NCBI GenBank assembly: GCA_021800805.1
Contig: JAJYYR010000002.1
Coordinates: forward strand, 117,315 to 181,314
DNA: 64,000 nt
Source: a bacterium
GTDB lineage: Bacteria > SZUA-79 > Acidulodesulfobacterales > Acidulodesulfobacteraceae
Reading direction: 5' to 3'
A program made the translations under genes and the position numbers. Of the stretch, positions 1-7,903 are shown in pieces. How positions within the stretch are numbered: the stretch's first letter is position 1; each line of letters opens with the position of its first letter. Under the pieces are notes generated by a model. That model ran no database searches. It saw only the letters and a list, made by a program, of their open reading frames with translations, and was not told the origin of the DNA.

Positions 1-46
1 GAAAGATGTATAATTTTATTAATTATTGTAGATAAACCTTTAATCT

Positions 47-1987
47 TTAGTTCTTTGGAACCATTTCGATATAAGGTTTTTTAAACAATTCCGGCTGACC
101 GGTTGCCTTATTTAATTTAGAATTAACAAATAACTTCCAGTTTTGTTCGTCAAGTTTCGGATGATCAGTTCTGTAATAGAATCCGGGGTATCTGGTTTCT
201 TCCCTGAACAATACGTGTCTCAAATGAAGTTCTCCGACGATAGACCTGTGATAATTTTCCCAAGCCCTCATAAGCTCGTGAAGGTTAGATGCGGCAAGTT
301 TCGGTGCATCTTCTTTTAGTTTATTTAAAAGATCCAGTCCTCTTAAAAGATTAGCTTCACTGGTTCTGTAGAATGTAGAAGTTCCGGCGACATATTCATC
401 CATAAGCTTATTTAATCTGAACAAATAAAGTCTCGGTTTAATATAGTTCGGATTAACATTCGACTCCGTTGAATAATTTTTAAATTTCTCGAATGTAATC
501 ATAGGTCCGTATACTTTTTCGGCGAGAGTTTTATTGTCGGTATGGACGGTAGGCGTATAGCCTGAATCGTCTAATACAAACCTGACTGCAGATTTTGCCG
601 CAATTCTGCCCTCGACATATGAACCGGAAGAGAATTTATGTCCGGATGCCCCGACGCCGTCTCCACCCGTGAAAAGACCGTTTACGGTCGTCATGCGGTT
701 ATAACCCCACTGATACTCTTTAGGAGCTATATCTTCAGGTCCCGAAACCCACATCCCGCAGGCACCCGAATGAGAACCTAAGAAATAAGGTTCCGTGGGC
801 ATAACTTCAGAGTTTGTTTCACCCGGATCAATATCCATAGCCGCCCATAATCCCGCCTGAGCTACGGTCATATCAAGAAAATCTTCCCAAGCATCGGCTT
901 CAAGAGATTTTTTTCTCTTTTCCGGAAGAGTTTCAAACAGTGCTTTCATTGCGCCGGAAGTGTTCATATAAAAAGGACCATTCCCTTCCATCCAGTCTTT
1001 TAACATAACGTGGTTCCAAAGACATGTTGCGGGAACTTTTGCTAAACCGTAAGGCGCGTAATCCTGTAACATATGCCCCCATTTCTGCATATAGTCTTCG
1101 CCGTGCGCATTTATAACTCTGGATTTAAAGAGCGTAAACCATGCTCCTACGGGACCGTAACCGTCTTTAAACCTGTTTGGAACGAACCTGTTTTCCATCG
1201 TGGTCATTTCCGCTCCGGCTTGATAACCCATAGCATAGGTCGAACCTGCGTTCCAAATGGCATACCACGTTCTTCCCATACCTTCCGCCTGAGACCTCGG
1301 TCTGAAAACGTTGACCGTTCCGCCGCAAGCCATAATTACGGACTTAGCTTTAAATATATAAATCTTGGCTTCTCTTAAGCTGAAACCGATTGCTCCTGCA
1401 ACTCTGTTTTCATGCTTTTCGTCCATAAGAAGCTCGGTTATAAATACCCTTTCTAATATATTTTCTTCGCCAAGAGCTTTTCTCGCGGCTTCCGCAACTA
1501 ATACTTTATAAGATTCGCCGTGAATCATTATCTGCCATCTGCCGGCTCTGAGCGGCCTTGCGCCTTCTGCGATAGTCCTTGTATCTTCCTCGTCTTCTTT
1601 AAATATAGGAAGTCCGAATTTTTCAAAAAGTTGAACCGTTGAATCTACGTGCCTGCCTGTATCATATATAAGGTCTTCCCTTACTATGCCCATAAGGTCG
1701 TTGGCTACGTGCTTAACGTAATCTTCGGGAGTGTTGTCTCCGAGATAAGTATTAATAGCGGATAATCCCATTGCAACGGCGCCGCTTCTTTCTATTGAAG
1801 CCTTTTCGACCATCGTTATTTTCATATCTTTAGGTGCCCATTTTTTTATTTCGAATGCCGCTCCGCATCCTACCATACCGCCGCCGACGATTAAGACGTC
1901 GGTATTTATTTCTTCTATGGTATAATTATTTAAAACATCGGTGCTTGTCATCGAACCTTTCATTTCAGTTGTACAATTTTCAGCCAT
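47..1987 (-). CDS. aprA: Adenylylsulfate (APS) reductase, alpha subunit
   Basis: Flavoprotein subunit of dissimilatory APS reductase, which interconverts APS and sulfite plus AMP in the cytoplasm. The N-terminal FAD-binding motif (VLIVGGGMVGCGAAFE, about residues 31-46) and the overall fumarate-reductase-like flavoprotein fold signature are visible, and the 646-aa length is usual for AprA. It lies about 45 bp after aprB and is the last gene of a sat-aprB-aprA unit. The start is preceded by GAGG. In many sulfate reducers qmoABC follows aprBA; here that position is outside the window, so its presence cannot be judged. Family assignment is firm; reaction direction is not fixed by this gene alone. 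Confidence 0.97.
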   Translation of the reverse strand: MAENCTTEMKGSMTSTDVLNNYTIEEINTDVLIVGGGMVGCGAAFEIKKWAPKDMKITMVEKASIERSGAVAMGLSAINTYLGDNTPEDYVKHVANDLMGIVREDLIYDTGRHVDSTVQLFEKFGLPIFKEDEEDTRTIAEGARPLRAGRWQIMIHGESYKVLVAEAARKALGEENILERVFITELLMDEKHENRVAGAIGFSLREAKIYIFKAKSVIMACGGTVNVFRPRSQAEGMGRTWYAIWNAGSTYAMGYQAGAEMTTMENRFVPNRFKDGYGPVGAWFTLFKSRVINAHGEDYMQKWGHMLQDYAPYGLAKVPATCLWNHVMLKDWMEGNGPFYMNTSGAMKALFETLPEKRKKSLEADAWEDFLDMTVAQAGLWAAMDIDPGETNSEVMPTEPYFLGSHSGACGMWVSGPEDIAPKEYQWGYNRMTTVNGLFTGGDGVGASGHKFSSGSYVEGRIAAKSAVRFVLDDSGYTPTVHTDNKTLAEKVYGPMITFEKFKNYSTESNVNPNYIKPRLYLFRLNKLMDEYVAGTSTFYRTSEANLLRGLDLLNKLKEDAPKLAASNLHELMRAWENYHRSIVGELHLRHVLFREETRYPGFYYRTDHPKLDEQNWKLFVNSKLNKATGQPELFKKPYIEMVPKN

Positions 1988-2032
1988 AACAATTTATCCT
2001 CGCAAATTATAAATTATTTTAATTTAACACGC

Positions 2033-2467
2033 TTATTTCTTAGGAACCGTAAGTTCAACTCCAAGTTCGTCGCATAAACGTTCGTCTTTCAAATTTCCCT
2101 GATTAACTTCCGCCATTCCCTGATACGGATCGATACCGCCTTCGGGAGTAGTCCTTATCGGGAATTTAAATCTTTTAATCTTTCCGTTTCTAAATTTGAC
2201 CGTCCACATAATCGAATCCGAGCCGCGCATAGGAATAACCGAAGAGCCTAAAGGCGCGAAATCCTGATACGCTCTAACCTCTATAGCGGACTGAGGACAA
2301 ATTTTAACGCAACTGTAACACTCCCAGCACTGGTCGGGCTCCTGATTATAAGCCTTCATAATGTCCTTGTTAAGAACCATAAGGTCGTTAGGACAGATAT
2401 ACTGACATGCAGTCTTATCCCTTCCCTTGCAACCGTCGCACTTTTCCGTAATTACAAAACTTGGCAT
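2033..2467 (-). CDS. aprB: Adenylylsulfate (APS) reductase, beta subunit
   Basis: Iron-sulfur subunit that passes electrons to the FAD of AprA. Two [4Fe-4S] motifs are visible near the N-terminus (CDGCKGRDKTACQYICP and CWECYSCVKICP), followed by the AprB-specific C-terminal segment that wraps AprA. I place the start at the second of two close ATGs (2467, protein MPSFVITEKCDGC, 144 aa). The first ATG sits only one base after the GGAGG, whereas the second has a 7-base spacing, and known AprB proteins begin MPxFV. It stands between sat and aprA. Confidence 0.96.
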   Translation of the reverse strand: MPSFVITEKCDGCKGRDKTACQYICPNDLMVLNKDIMKAYNQEPDQCWECYSCVKICPQSAIEVRAYQDFAPLGSSVIPMRGSDSIMWTVKFRNGKIKRFKFPIRTTPEGGIDPYQGMAEVNQGNLKDERLCDELGVELTVPKK

Positions 2468-2547
2468 TTCCATACCTCCTTAATTGATATATTATTTTTA
2501 TATATAAAACGATATATTATCCGCTCGTTAACAGGACAATATATAAA

Positions 2548-3771
2548 TTAAATCTCTCCTTTAGCCGCTTTATGAAGTTTGACTTCAACATTATCTTTTT
2601 TGGAAAGAGAAGCATAATAATCCTTTAATATAGATAAAACCTCGGGTCTCGAAAAATGGTCGGGTACTTCCTGTCCTTCGGACAACAGTTTTCTTAACAT
2701 CGTGCCGCTTAAAGTAAGCCTGTCTTCCTTGGGGTGAGGGCAAGTTCTCGTGGATGCCATTCCGTCGCATTTATGGCAGTAAAACGTCAAATCCATTTTT
2801 AAAGGCTTTAATTCAAGTGCATTTTTAGGAATTTCGTCGAATATTTTATGCGCATCAAACGGTCCGTAATAGTCGCCCACTCCGGCATGGTCTCTTCCTA
2901 CGATAAGGTGGGAACAGCCGTAATTTTGTCTGAAAACGGCATGAAGAAGCGCCTCCCTGGGTCCGGCATATCTCATCTCCATTGGATAACCCGCCTGCAC
3001 GATGGTATTTTTAACAAAGTATTTATCCATTAACGTATTAATAGCAACGGCTCTGACGCTTGCGGGAATATCGCCGGGTTTTAATTTGCCGATGAGCTGA
3101 TGTATTAGAACCCCGTCGGTAGTTTCTATAGCAACCTTTGCAAGATATTCATGCGAACGATGCATTGGGTTTCTTGTTTGAAACGCCGCAACCGTATTCC
3201 AGCCTTTTTCCTCGAATATTTTTCTAACCTCTGCCGGACGCATATATATTTCTTTAAACTCTACCGGATAAGTACTCTCGCTTAAAACTACCACTTTACC
3301 TGCAATATTGACGTCTCCCTGCGCCATAACCTTTTGAACTCCGGGATGCTCCGTATCGGTTGTTTTAAACACCTTTTGACACTCATGCGCCTTATCTATG
3401 GAATATTTTTCCGATACGGTAATAATTCCTATAATTTCGGAAGTTTCAAAATCGACAAGCGCGACTTCCTCTCCAATTTTAATTTCATCCGCTATTTCTT
3501 TTGTAGCCGAAAGCGTAATAGGAATAGGCCAGAACGTTCCGTCTTCCATAGTGTAATTATCTACCGTTCCCTGCCAGTCTTTTTTCCCCATAAATCCTTC
3601 CAACGGGGTAAATGCGCCTATGCCCATCATTATTAAATCCGATGTTTCCCTTGAAGTCATCGGTAATTTTTTAAGATTTTTTGCCTTTTCTTTTGCTTCT
3701 TGAAGTTTATTGCCTGAAAGAAGCAGAGGTTTTAATTTTTTTTCTTTACCGTGCGGATTTACTAAAGCCAT
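2548..3771 (-). CDS. sat: Sulfate adenylyltransferase (ATP sulfurylase), dissimilatory type
   Basis: Interconverts sulfate plus ATP and APS plus PPi, the entry (or energy-conserving exit) step of dissimilatory sulfur metabolism. The 407-aa single-domain homo-oligomeric form is seen. It has [12 protein letters not shown] (about residues 198-209, ATP-binding HxxH type), GRDHAG, and a zinc-type cluster of cysteines and histidine ([15 protein letters not shown]) known in dissimilatory Sat proteins. It is the first gene of the sat-aprBA unit, with a strong promoter match 80-110 bp upstream and GGGGGA as ribosome binding site. The 163-bp gap to dsrH supports separate transcription. Confidence 0.97.
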   Translation of the reverse strand: MALVNPHGKEKKLKPLLLSGNKLQEAKEKAKNLKKLPMTSRETSDLIMMGIGAFTPLEGFMGKKDWQGTVDNYTMEDGTFWPIPITLSATKEIADEIKIGEEVALVDFETSEIIGIITVSEKYSIDKAHECQKVFKTTDTEHPGVQKVMAQGDVNIAGKVVVLSESTYPVEFKEIYMRPAEVRKIFEEKGWNTVAAFQTRNPMHRSHEYLAKVAIETTDGVLIHQLIGKLKPGDIPASVRAVAINTLMDKYFVKNTIVQAGYPMEMRYAGPREALLHAVFRQNYGCSHLIVGRDHAGVGDYYGPFDAHKIFDEIPKNALELKPLKMDLTFYCHKCDGMASTRTCPHPKEDRLTLSGTMLRKLLSEGQEVPDHFSRPEVLSILKDYYASLSKKDNVEVKLHKAAKGEI

Positions 3772-3851
3772 ATCGTCCCCCAGATAGATTTAACAAGATA
3801 TTTAAAATAGAATTGTTCTTGCAATTCTTAGGATTTTTAAATTAATTCTAT

Positions 3852-3881
3852 ATATTAAATATTATTTAATTAAAATGTCAA
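3852..3881 (-). promoter_or_regulatory. Promoter of sat-aprBA
   Basis: On the minus strand TTGACA (3876-3881) is followed after 18 bases by TAATAT (3852-3857). It lies in the 163-bp gap between dsrH and sat, 81 bp before the sat start. This is a sigma-70-type match by eye and suggests that sat-aprBA can be transcribed separately from dsr. Confidence 0.6.
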
Positions 3882-3934
3882 CAACTATTTTTTTTTAAGA
3901 AATATGCGGATTGGAAATTAAGACAACATATAAA

Positions 3935-4237
3935 TTAAGACCAAGTCATAGGATTGTGTTCTACGACTTTTTCTACAAATCCTTTATAATCGATAATTTT
4001 TATGTTTTCCACTATATCGCTTTCTTGTATTCCTCTGGCTTTAATATCTGCCAGAAGGCAGTAAACGCTATTTTTTTTAGTCAAATTTCTTAATAATTCC
4101 TCAAACTTGCCGCCTTTTTTAGCGGCATATATACCGTCTTCCGTTAATAGAACTACGTCGTCGTTTTGACCTATATAGTTAACGGCATCCATAAGAGCCG
4201 AAGATTCATAAGGCGATTTTTTAATTATGTGCAGCAA
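3935..4237 (-). CDS. dsrH: DsrH-like sulfurtransferase subunit
   Basis: Smallest subunit of the DsrEFH complex (TusBCD family), which relays persulfide sulfur towards DsrC in sulfur oxidisers. The 100-aa protein keeps the LLTEDGIYA and LADIKARGI motifs. Odd point: where Allochromatium DsrH, as I remember it, has Cys20, this protein seems to have alanine (around A18), and the only cysteine is C60 in YCLLAD, so the usual sulfur-carrying thiol may be absent. It directly follows dsrF and ends the dsr run. Family assignment is firm through synteny and motifs; activity is less certain. Confidence 0.88.
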   Translation of the reverse strand: MLHIIKKSPYESSALMDAVNYIGQNDDVVLLTEDGIYAAKKGGKFEELLRNLTKKNSVYCLLADIKARGIQESDIVENIKIIDYKGFVEKVVEHNPMTWS

Positions 4238-4264
4238 TTTTATTCTCCTCTTTTATTAATTAAT

Positions 4265-4639
4265 TTAAAAAGGCAGCAGCGCTTTCATTTCGTTCATTTT
4301 TTGTTTTAATGAATTTCTATCGACGATTTCGACTTCCGTCATTAAATCGGCGCCGTTCAATCCTCTTTCTTCGAGAGATTCTTTTTCCACATAAATATGC
4401 GAAATCTCAAAATCGTCTATTAAAATTGGATATGCCATAGAAAAATTTTTCTTTCCCAATAAAGCCGTATCCTGCCCCTTCTTTAACGAAAAGACTCCGT
4501 CTCCGACAAAGCTGACGCTTATATCCTGCTCATATGCCCCGAACATAATCATCGCCTCTATAGCTTCCTGCTCATAGACTGTCCCGTAAGGAGCGGTTCT
4601 GCAAACAAACATAACTTTAGTTTTTTCTTGTTCCGACAT
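4265..4639 (-). CDS. dsrF: DsrF-like sulfurtransferase subunit
   Basis: Middle subunit of a DsrEFH heterohexamer, homologous to TusC; in the family it is structural and not the main sulfur carrier. The 124-aa length is usual, and motifs such as FVCRTAPYGT, EAIEAMIMFGAYEQDISVSFVGDGV and HIYVEKESLEERGL match DsrF/TusC. It lies between dsrE and dsrH, spaced by about 40 and 27 bases, in the same transcription unit. In sulfate reducers dsrEFH is normally absent, so its presence beside dsrD is notable. Confidence 0.92.
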   Translation of the reverse strand: MSEQEKTKVMFVCRTAPYGTVYEQEAIEAMIMFGAYEQDISVSFVGDGVFSLKKGQDTALLGKKNFSMAYPILIDDFEISHIYVEKESLEERGLNGADLMTEVEIVDRNSLKQKMNEMKALLPF

Positions 4640-4680
4640 TTTATTTACTCCCGTAATAAATATATTTTAATAATTTTTAA

Positions 4681-5031
4681 TTAAAACGTTATCATTCTGT
4701 CAGATGTTATACAGAGTTCGAGAAGTTGCCCAAGACCGGATATTTCTTCCACTTTGCATACCGTCTGGTTAACTATGCCCCTTCTTTTTCCGGCAGCAAC
4801 GCATACTATCAGCCTTACGCCCTTAAGTTCAAGCTCTGAAAGAAGATTCATAATATTTCTTTCGTCTCTGGGAGGTTCTAGAGTACTGCATCTATTATAG
4901 ACCCCGTCGTTATAAAAAAATATGCCCGATATCTCATGCCCCGCTTCCATTGCCGCAATTATAAAATTATACGCGGTATCCATAGCCTGATGCATATAAG
5001 GCCCTTCTTTAACAAGAACTCCTATTTTCAT
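4681..5031 (-). CDS. dsrE: DsrE-like sulfurtransferase subunit
   Basis: Sulfur-carrying subunit of DsrEFH (TusD family). I start it at the internal ATG at 5031, giving MKIGVLVKEGPYMHQ and 116 aa; this ATG has GGAGG nine bases upstream, while the longer reading frame has none. With this start the family's active cysteine corresponds to C77 in LIVCVAAGKRRGIV, close to Cys78 of Allochromatium DsrE. FFYNDGVYN and the C-terminal ISGLGQLLE motif are also family features. It is placed after dsrK and before dsrF. Expected role: receives sulfur from a rhodanese or TusA-like donor and passes it on to DsrC. Confidence 0.93.
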   Translation of the reverse strand: MKIGVLVKEGPYMHQAMDTAYNFIIAAMEAGHEISGIFFYNDGVYNRCSTLEPPRDERNIMNLLSELELKGVRLIVCVAAGKRRGIVNQTVCKVEEISGLGQLLELCITSDRMITF

Positions 5032-5082
5032 TAATTTACTCCTCCCTAATGTTATCAAATTATGTTCTAATCATTTTTATCT

Positions 5083-6570
5083 TTACATTATAATTGCATT
5101 GCTTACAAGCTGGTGAATTCCTCCGACCATTTCCTCGTCTAATCCATAAAGAGGAAATACTTTTGAAAACTGAGTTTTACAGATTGCGCATATAAGGGCA
5201 TAGAAATTAACGCCGTGGTTATCTACGGCTTCTTTTACCGTTTGCATTCTGGGCATAGAACCGGCAAGCCTTACGTTCATAACTTCTTCGGTCAATAAAC
5301 CTCCGCCGGCGCCGCAACAGTAAGTGCTCTCTCGAGTCGTTCCTTCTCTTAATTCTACAAACTTGTTTGCGGCAGCTTTAATAAGCTCTCTCGGTATCGT
5401 AAACTGCCCTCCTACGACGTCTCCTATCCTCGAACCTCTGGCTACGTTGCATGAATCGTGAAACGTCACAACCTTGTCGTCGTTTGCCGACGGGTCAAGT
5501 TTTATTACCCCGTCTTTGACTAATCCTAAAGTAAACTCGCATATATGAGTGGGCTGTTTATATTTTGAGTCTAAAAAATCAAACGGACCGTTCATAGTAT
5601 TAGAATACATATACGCCGCCCTCCATGCATGACCGCATTCGCCTATGATAACTCTTTTGACTTTAAGCCTTCTTGCTTCGTCCCATATTCTTTTATTTAT
5701 TTCTTTAGTACTTTGATAGCTTCCTATAAATTTTCCAAAATTACCTGCTTCCGAAGCATACGACGAAACGGTATAGCTTATACCTGCTTTATGAAAAACT
5801 TTTGCATATCCCTTCAAAGACTCCATATGAGGCATGGCGAAAAAATCTGCCGACGGCGGCACTAATAAAACTTCGGCGCCTTCTACGTCCATAGGTATTT
5901 TAACTCCTTTTCCTCCTTCTTCTTCGATTTCTTCTTCCAAATCGTCAAGAGTGTTTCTTAAAGCCGCAGGCGGTATCCCAATATTATTTCCCGTTTTATA
6001 AACTTTATGTATAACTTCCGTAGTGTATTTCTGTCCTAAACCTATGGAATCCATAATCTGCCTTGCCGCCATAGTAATTTCTGCGGTATCTATGCCGTAA
6101 GGACAATAAAGAGAGCATCTTCTGCATTCGGAACACTGCCAGAAATATGTGTACCATTCTTTTAAAACCTCTTCCGTTAATTCCTGAGCGTTTGAAAGGC
6201 TCTTAAAAAATCCGGAAGGCGTAAAATAATATCTATAAACTTTCCTCATCAATTCCTGTCTTTGAACGGGCATATTGTTGGGGTCTGCCGTTCCGAGAAA
6301 AAATTGACATTTATCGGTACATGCCCCGCATCTAACGCAAATATCCATATAATCTCTGACAGCTTTATTATGATCAAGTATTTCTTTAAAAACTCCCAAT
6401 GCTTTATCTTTCCAACCGTCTTGAAGTTTAGAAGGAAAACCCAGCGCTTCCATATCTTCTTTTTGCGCTACTATCATATGTTCATATGCCGAAGCTCCCG
6501 GAACTATCTTGGGAATTGAAATTTTCCCGTCTAAAATGGGGATTTTATATTTACTTTTTGGCTTAGCCAT
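5083..6570 (-). CDS. dsrK: DsrK, HdrD-like iron-sulfur subunit of the DsrMK membrane complex
   Basis: Cytoplasmic catalytic subunit that, with DsrM, exchanges electrons between menaquinone and DsrC disulfide or trisulfide. It shows two [4Fe-4S] motifs (CVRCGACTDKC and CSECRRCSLYCP) and a C-terminal CCG-type region (FHDSCNVARG, YCCGAGGG, CAICKTQF) expected to hold the special [4Fe-4S]3+ centre. Length 495 aa is slightly short of the longest homologues but complete. It follows dsrM by about 80 bp. No dsrJ, dsrO or dsrP follow; dsrE comes directly next, so this is an MK-only arrangement as in Gram-positive and archaeal sulfate reducers. Confidence 0.95.
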   Translation of the reverse strand: MAKPKSKYKIPILDGKISIPKIVPGASAYEHMIVAQKEDMEALGFPSKLQDGWKDKALGVFKEILDHNKAVRDYMDICVRCGACTDKCQFFLGTADPNNMPVQRQELMRKVYRYYFTPSGFFKSLSNAQELTEEVLKEWYTYFWQCSECRRCSLYCPYGIDTAEITMAARQIMDSIGLGQKYTTEVIHKVYKTGNNIGIPPAALRNTLDDLEEEIEEEGGKGVKIPMDVEGAEVLLVPPSADFFAMPHMESLKGYAKVFHKAGISYTVSSYASEAGNFGKFIGSYQSTKEINKRIWDEARRLKVKRVIIGECGHAWRAAYMYSNTMNGPFDFLDSKYKQPTHICEFTLGLVKDGVIKLDPSANDDKVVTFHDSCNVARGSRIGDVVGGQFTIPRELIKAAANKFVELREGTTRESTYCCGAGGGLLTEEVMNVRLAGSMPRMQTVKEAVDNHGVNFYALICAICKTQFSKVFPLYGLDEEMVGGIHQLVSNAIIM

Positions 6571-6651
6571 ACCGTTTATACCTCCGTTTAATTCTTTATA
6601 GAATCAAAATTGCAGGTTATATAATTATATATAGTTTTTATATTTAATATT

Positions 6652-7413
6652 TTAAATAGACAAATCTTTTGCGTTAGGTTTATAATATCTTTCTTCAATA
6701 GGATTATCCGCCATATTTCTGGTCGGCGAAAAGAATATGCCGACGAAATGCATTACTTTGCTAAACGGAATGTAAAGTATAAGCAGCATTACGAGAGTGT
6801 AATGTATTAAAAATACAGGGTTTGCCGGAATATTAGTGAATTGAAACGTTAAAAGCCCGTTCATATAGGGATCAAGTTGATTATCGACGACAGTCAAAGC
6901 GGCGGGCGTTAAAACATAATTTAAAGACAGACCTGCTAAACCAATAAGCATTAAAAGTATCAATATTAAATAATCCTGAAACAAGGATATAAATTTAACT
7001 CTTTCTATAACGACTCTCCTCATTAAAAGAAGGAAAAGAGAAATTACCATAACTATTCCGCAGACTATTCCTATGCCGACAAATATGTTATACCACCAAG
7101 GAAGAGGATTTGAATATATAAAATGTCTCAAAAAGTGCATAAATATAAGCAGGAAAAACGAGATATGGAAAAGATATCCAAAAACCCAAGTCGCTTTATT
7201 GGATTTAAAAAGACTTTTGAAGAAAAAAACTTCTCCCAAAACTCTGACAAATGCCCCGCTCTTGGTTAGAGGAGCAGGAGTAAGCATAATTTTAATGGGT
7301 TGCGGCGTCACGGAATATTGATATATTCTAAGAACCACTCCTATAACAAATATCAACCCGACCGTGTACGTAAATAATAAATATATAGCGGTTGTTAAAT
7401 TAAGAGGCGCCAT
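6652..7413 (-). CDS. dsrM: DsrM, NarI-like membrane cytochrome b subunit
   Basis: Integral membrane subunit of DsrMK that oxidises or reduces menaquinone and anchors DsrK. The 253-aa protein has five or six hydrophobic helices (about residues 5-25, 77-99, 109-131, 148-167 and 198-228). Histidines suited to two haem b groups occur in the second and last helices (LFHISFF, FMHFLRHF, LIHYTLV, MHFVGIF). It is preceded by GGGGGGAG and follows an intercistronic hairpin after dsrC. The protein is shorter than Desulfovibrio DsrM and closer in size to the sulfur-oxidiser form. Confidence 0.92.
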   Translation of the reverse strand: MAPLNLTTAIYLLFTYTVGLIFVIGVVLRIYQYSVTPQPIKIMLTPAPLTKSGAFVRVLGEVFFFKSLFKSNKATWVFGYLFHISFFLLIFMHFLRHFIYSNPLPWWYNIFVGIGIVCGIVMVISLFLLLMRRVVIERVKFISLFQDYLILILLMLIGLAGLSLNYVLTPAALTVVDNQLDPYMNGLLTFQFTNIPANPVFLIHYTLVMLLILYIPFSKVMHFVGIFFSPTRNMADNPIEERYYKPNAKDLSI

Positions 7414-7447
7414 ATTTACTCCCCCCTGAATAAATTTTTTTTATTTT

Positions 7448-7474
7448 AGGGAGAAGAATAAATTTCTTCTCCCT
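7448..7474 (-). promoter_or_regulatory. Intercistronic hairpin between dsrC and dsrM
   Basis: Inverted repeat with 11-bp arms (7448-7458 and 7464-7474, core AGGGAGAAG/CTTCTCCCT) and a 5-base loop. In the direction of transcription it is followed by A-rich, not T-rich, sequence, so it is not a standard intrinsic terminator. It may stabilise the 3' end of dsrC mRNA, as expected if DsrC is made in excess over DsrMK. The structure is seen; the function is inference. Confidence 0.55.
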
Positions 7475-7502
7475 TTATTTATAGATAAATCGACAATTTA
7501 AC

Positions 7503-7844
7503 TTAAACGCATCCCGTAGGCTTAGGAAGTCCTGCTATTTTAGCAAGCTGCTTTGCCGGACCTTCGGGAAATAATTCATAGATGAATTTGTTTGCTTCTT
7601 TTTTATCCGGTAAATTTTCAAGCGTCATAACCTCTTTCGTAAGAGATTTAATTGCCGGGGCAACCTGAAACTGTTGAAAATAATTCCTAATCCATTCTAT
7701 AAGCTTCCAGTGTTTTTCGGTCAATTCGACACTCTCGGTTTTAGCTAAAACTTCGGCGAGACCTTTATCCCAATCTGTTAAATTTTGAAGGTAGCCTTCG
7801 TCATCCGTTTGAATCTTTTTTCCGTTATAATCTAGTTCTGCCAT
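7503..7844 (-). CDS. dsrC: DsrC-family protein lacking the first C-terminal cysteine
   Basis: DsrC is the soluble sulfur carrier that accepts sulfur from DsrAB on two C-terminal cysteines and is recycled by DsrK. This 113-aa protein has the family core (AELDYNGKKIQTDDEGYL at the start, WKLIEWIRNYF in the middle) and the flexible arm ending GLPKPTGCV, with the penultimate cysteine C112 present. The other conserved cysteine, eleven residues earlier, is alanine (A101 in QLAKIAGLPKP); the codon read on the minus strand is GCT. The protein therefore resembles TusE in cysteine content although it sits inside a dsr operon between dsrL and dsrM. Either it is a sulfur-transfer protein and a two-cysteine DsrC lies elsewhere, or the cycle here uses intermolecular chemistry. 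RBS is GAGGAGG. Confidence 0.93.
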   Translation of the reverse strand: MAELDYNGKKIQTDDEGYLQNLTDWDKGLAEVLAKTESVELTEKHWKLIEWIRNYFQQFQVAPAIKSLTKEVMTLENLPDKKEANKFIYELFPEGPAKQLAKIAGLPKPTGCV

Positions 7845-7903
7845 AAGTAAATCCTCCTCAAATTTTAATTAATAATTAATTCTAATATTGATTTTATTTA
7901 ATT

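Noticed and set aside
7448..7474. Hairpin after dsrC as an intrinsic terminator
   Set aside because: It is followed by A-rich, not T-rich, sequence on the transcribed strand, so termination is not supported.
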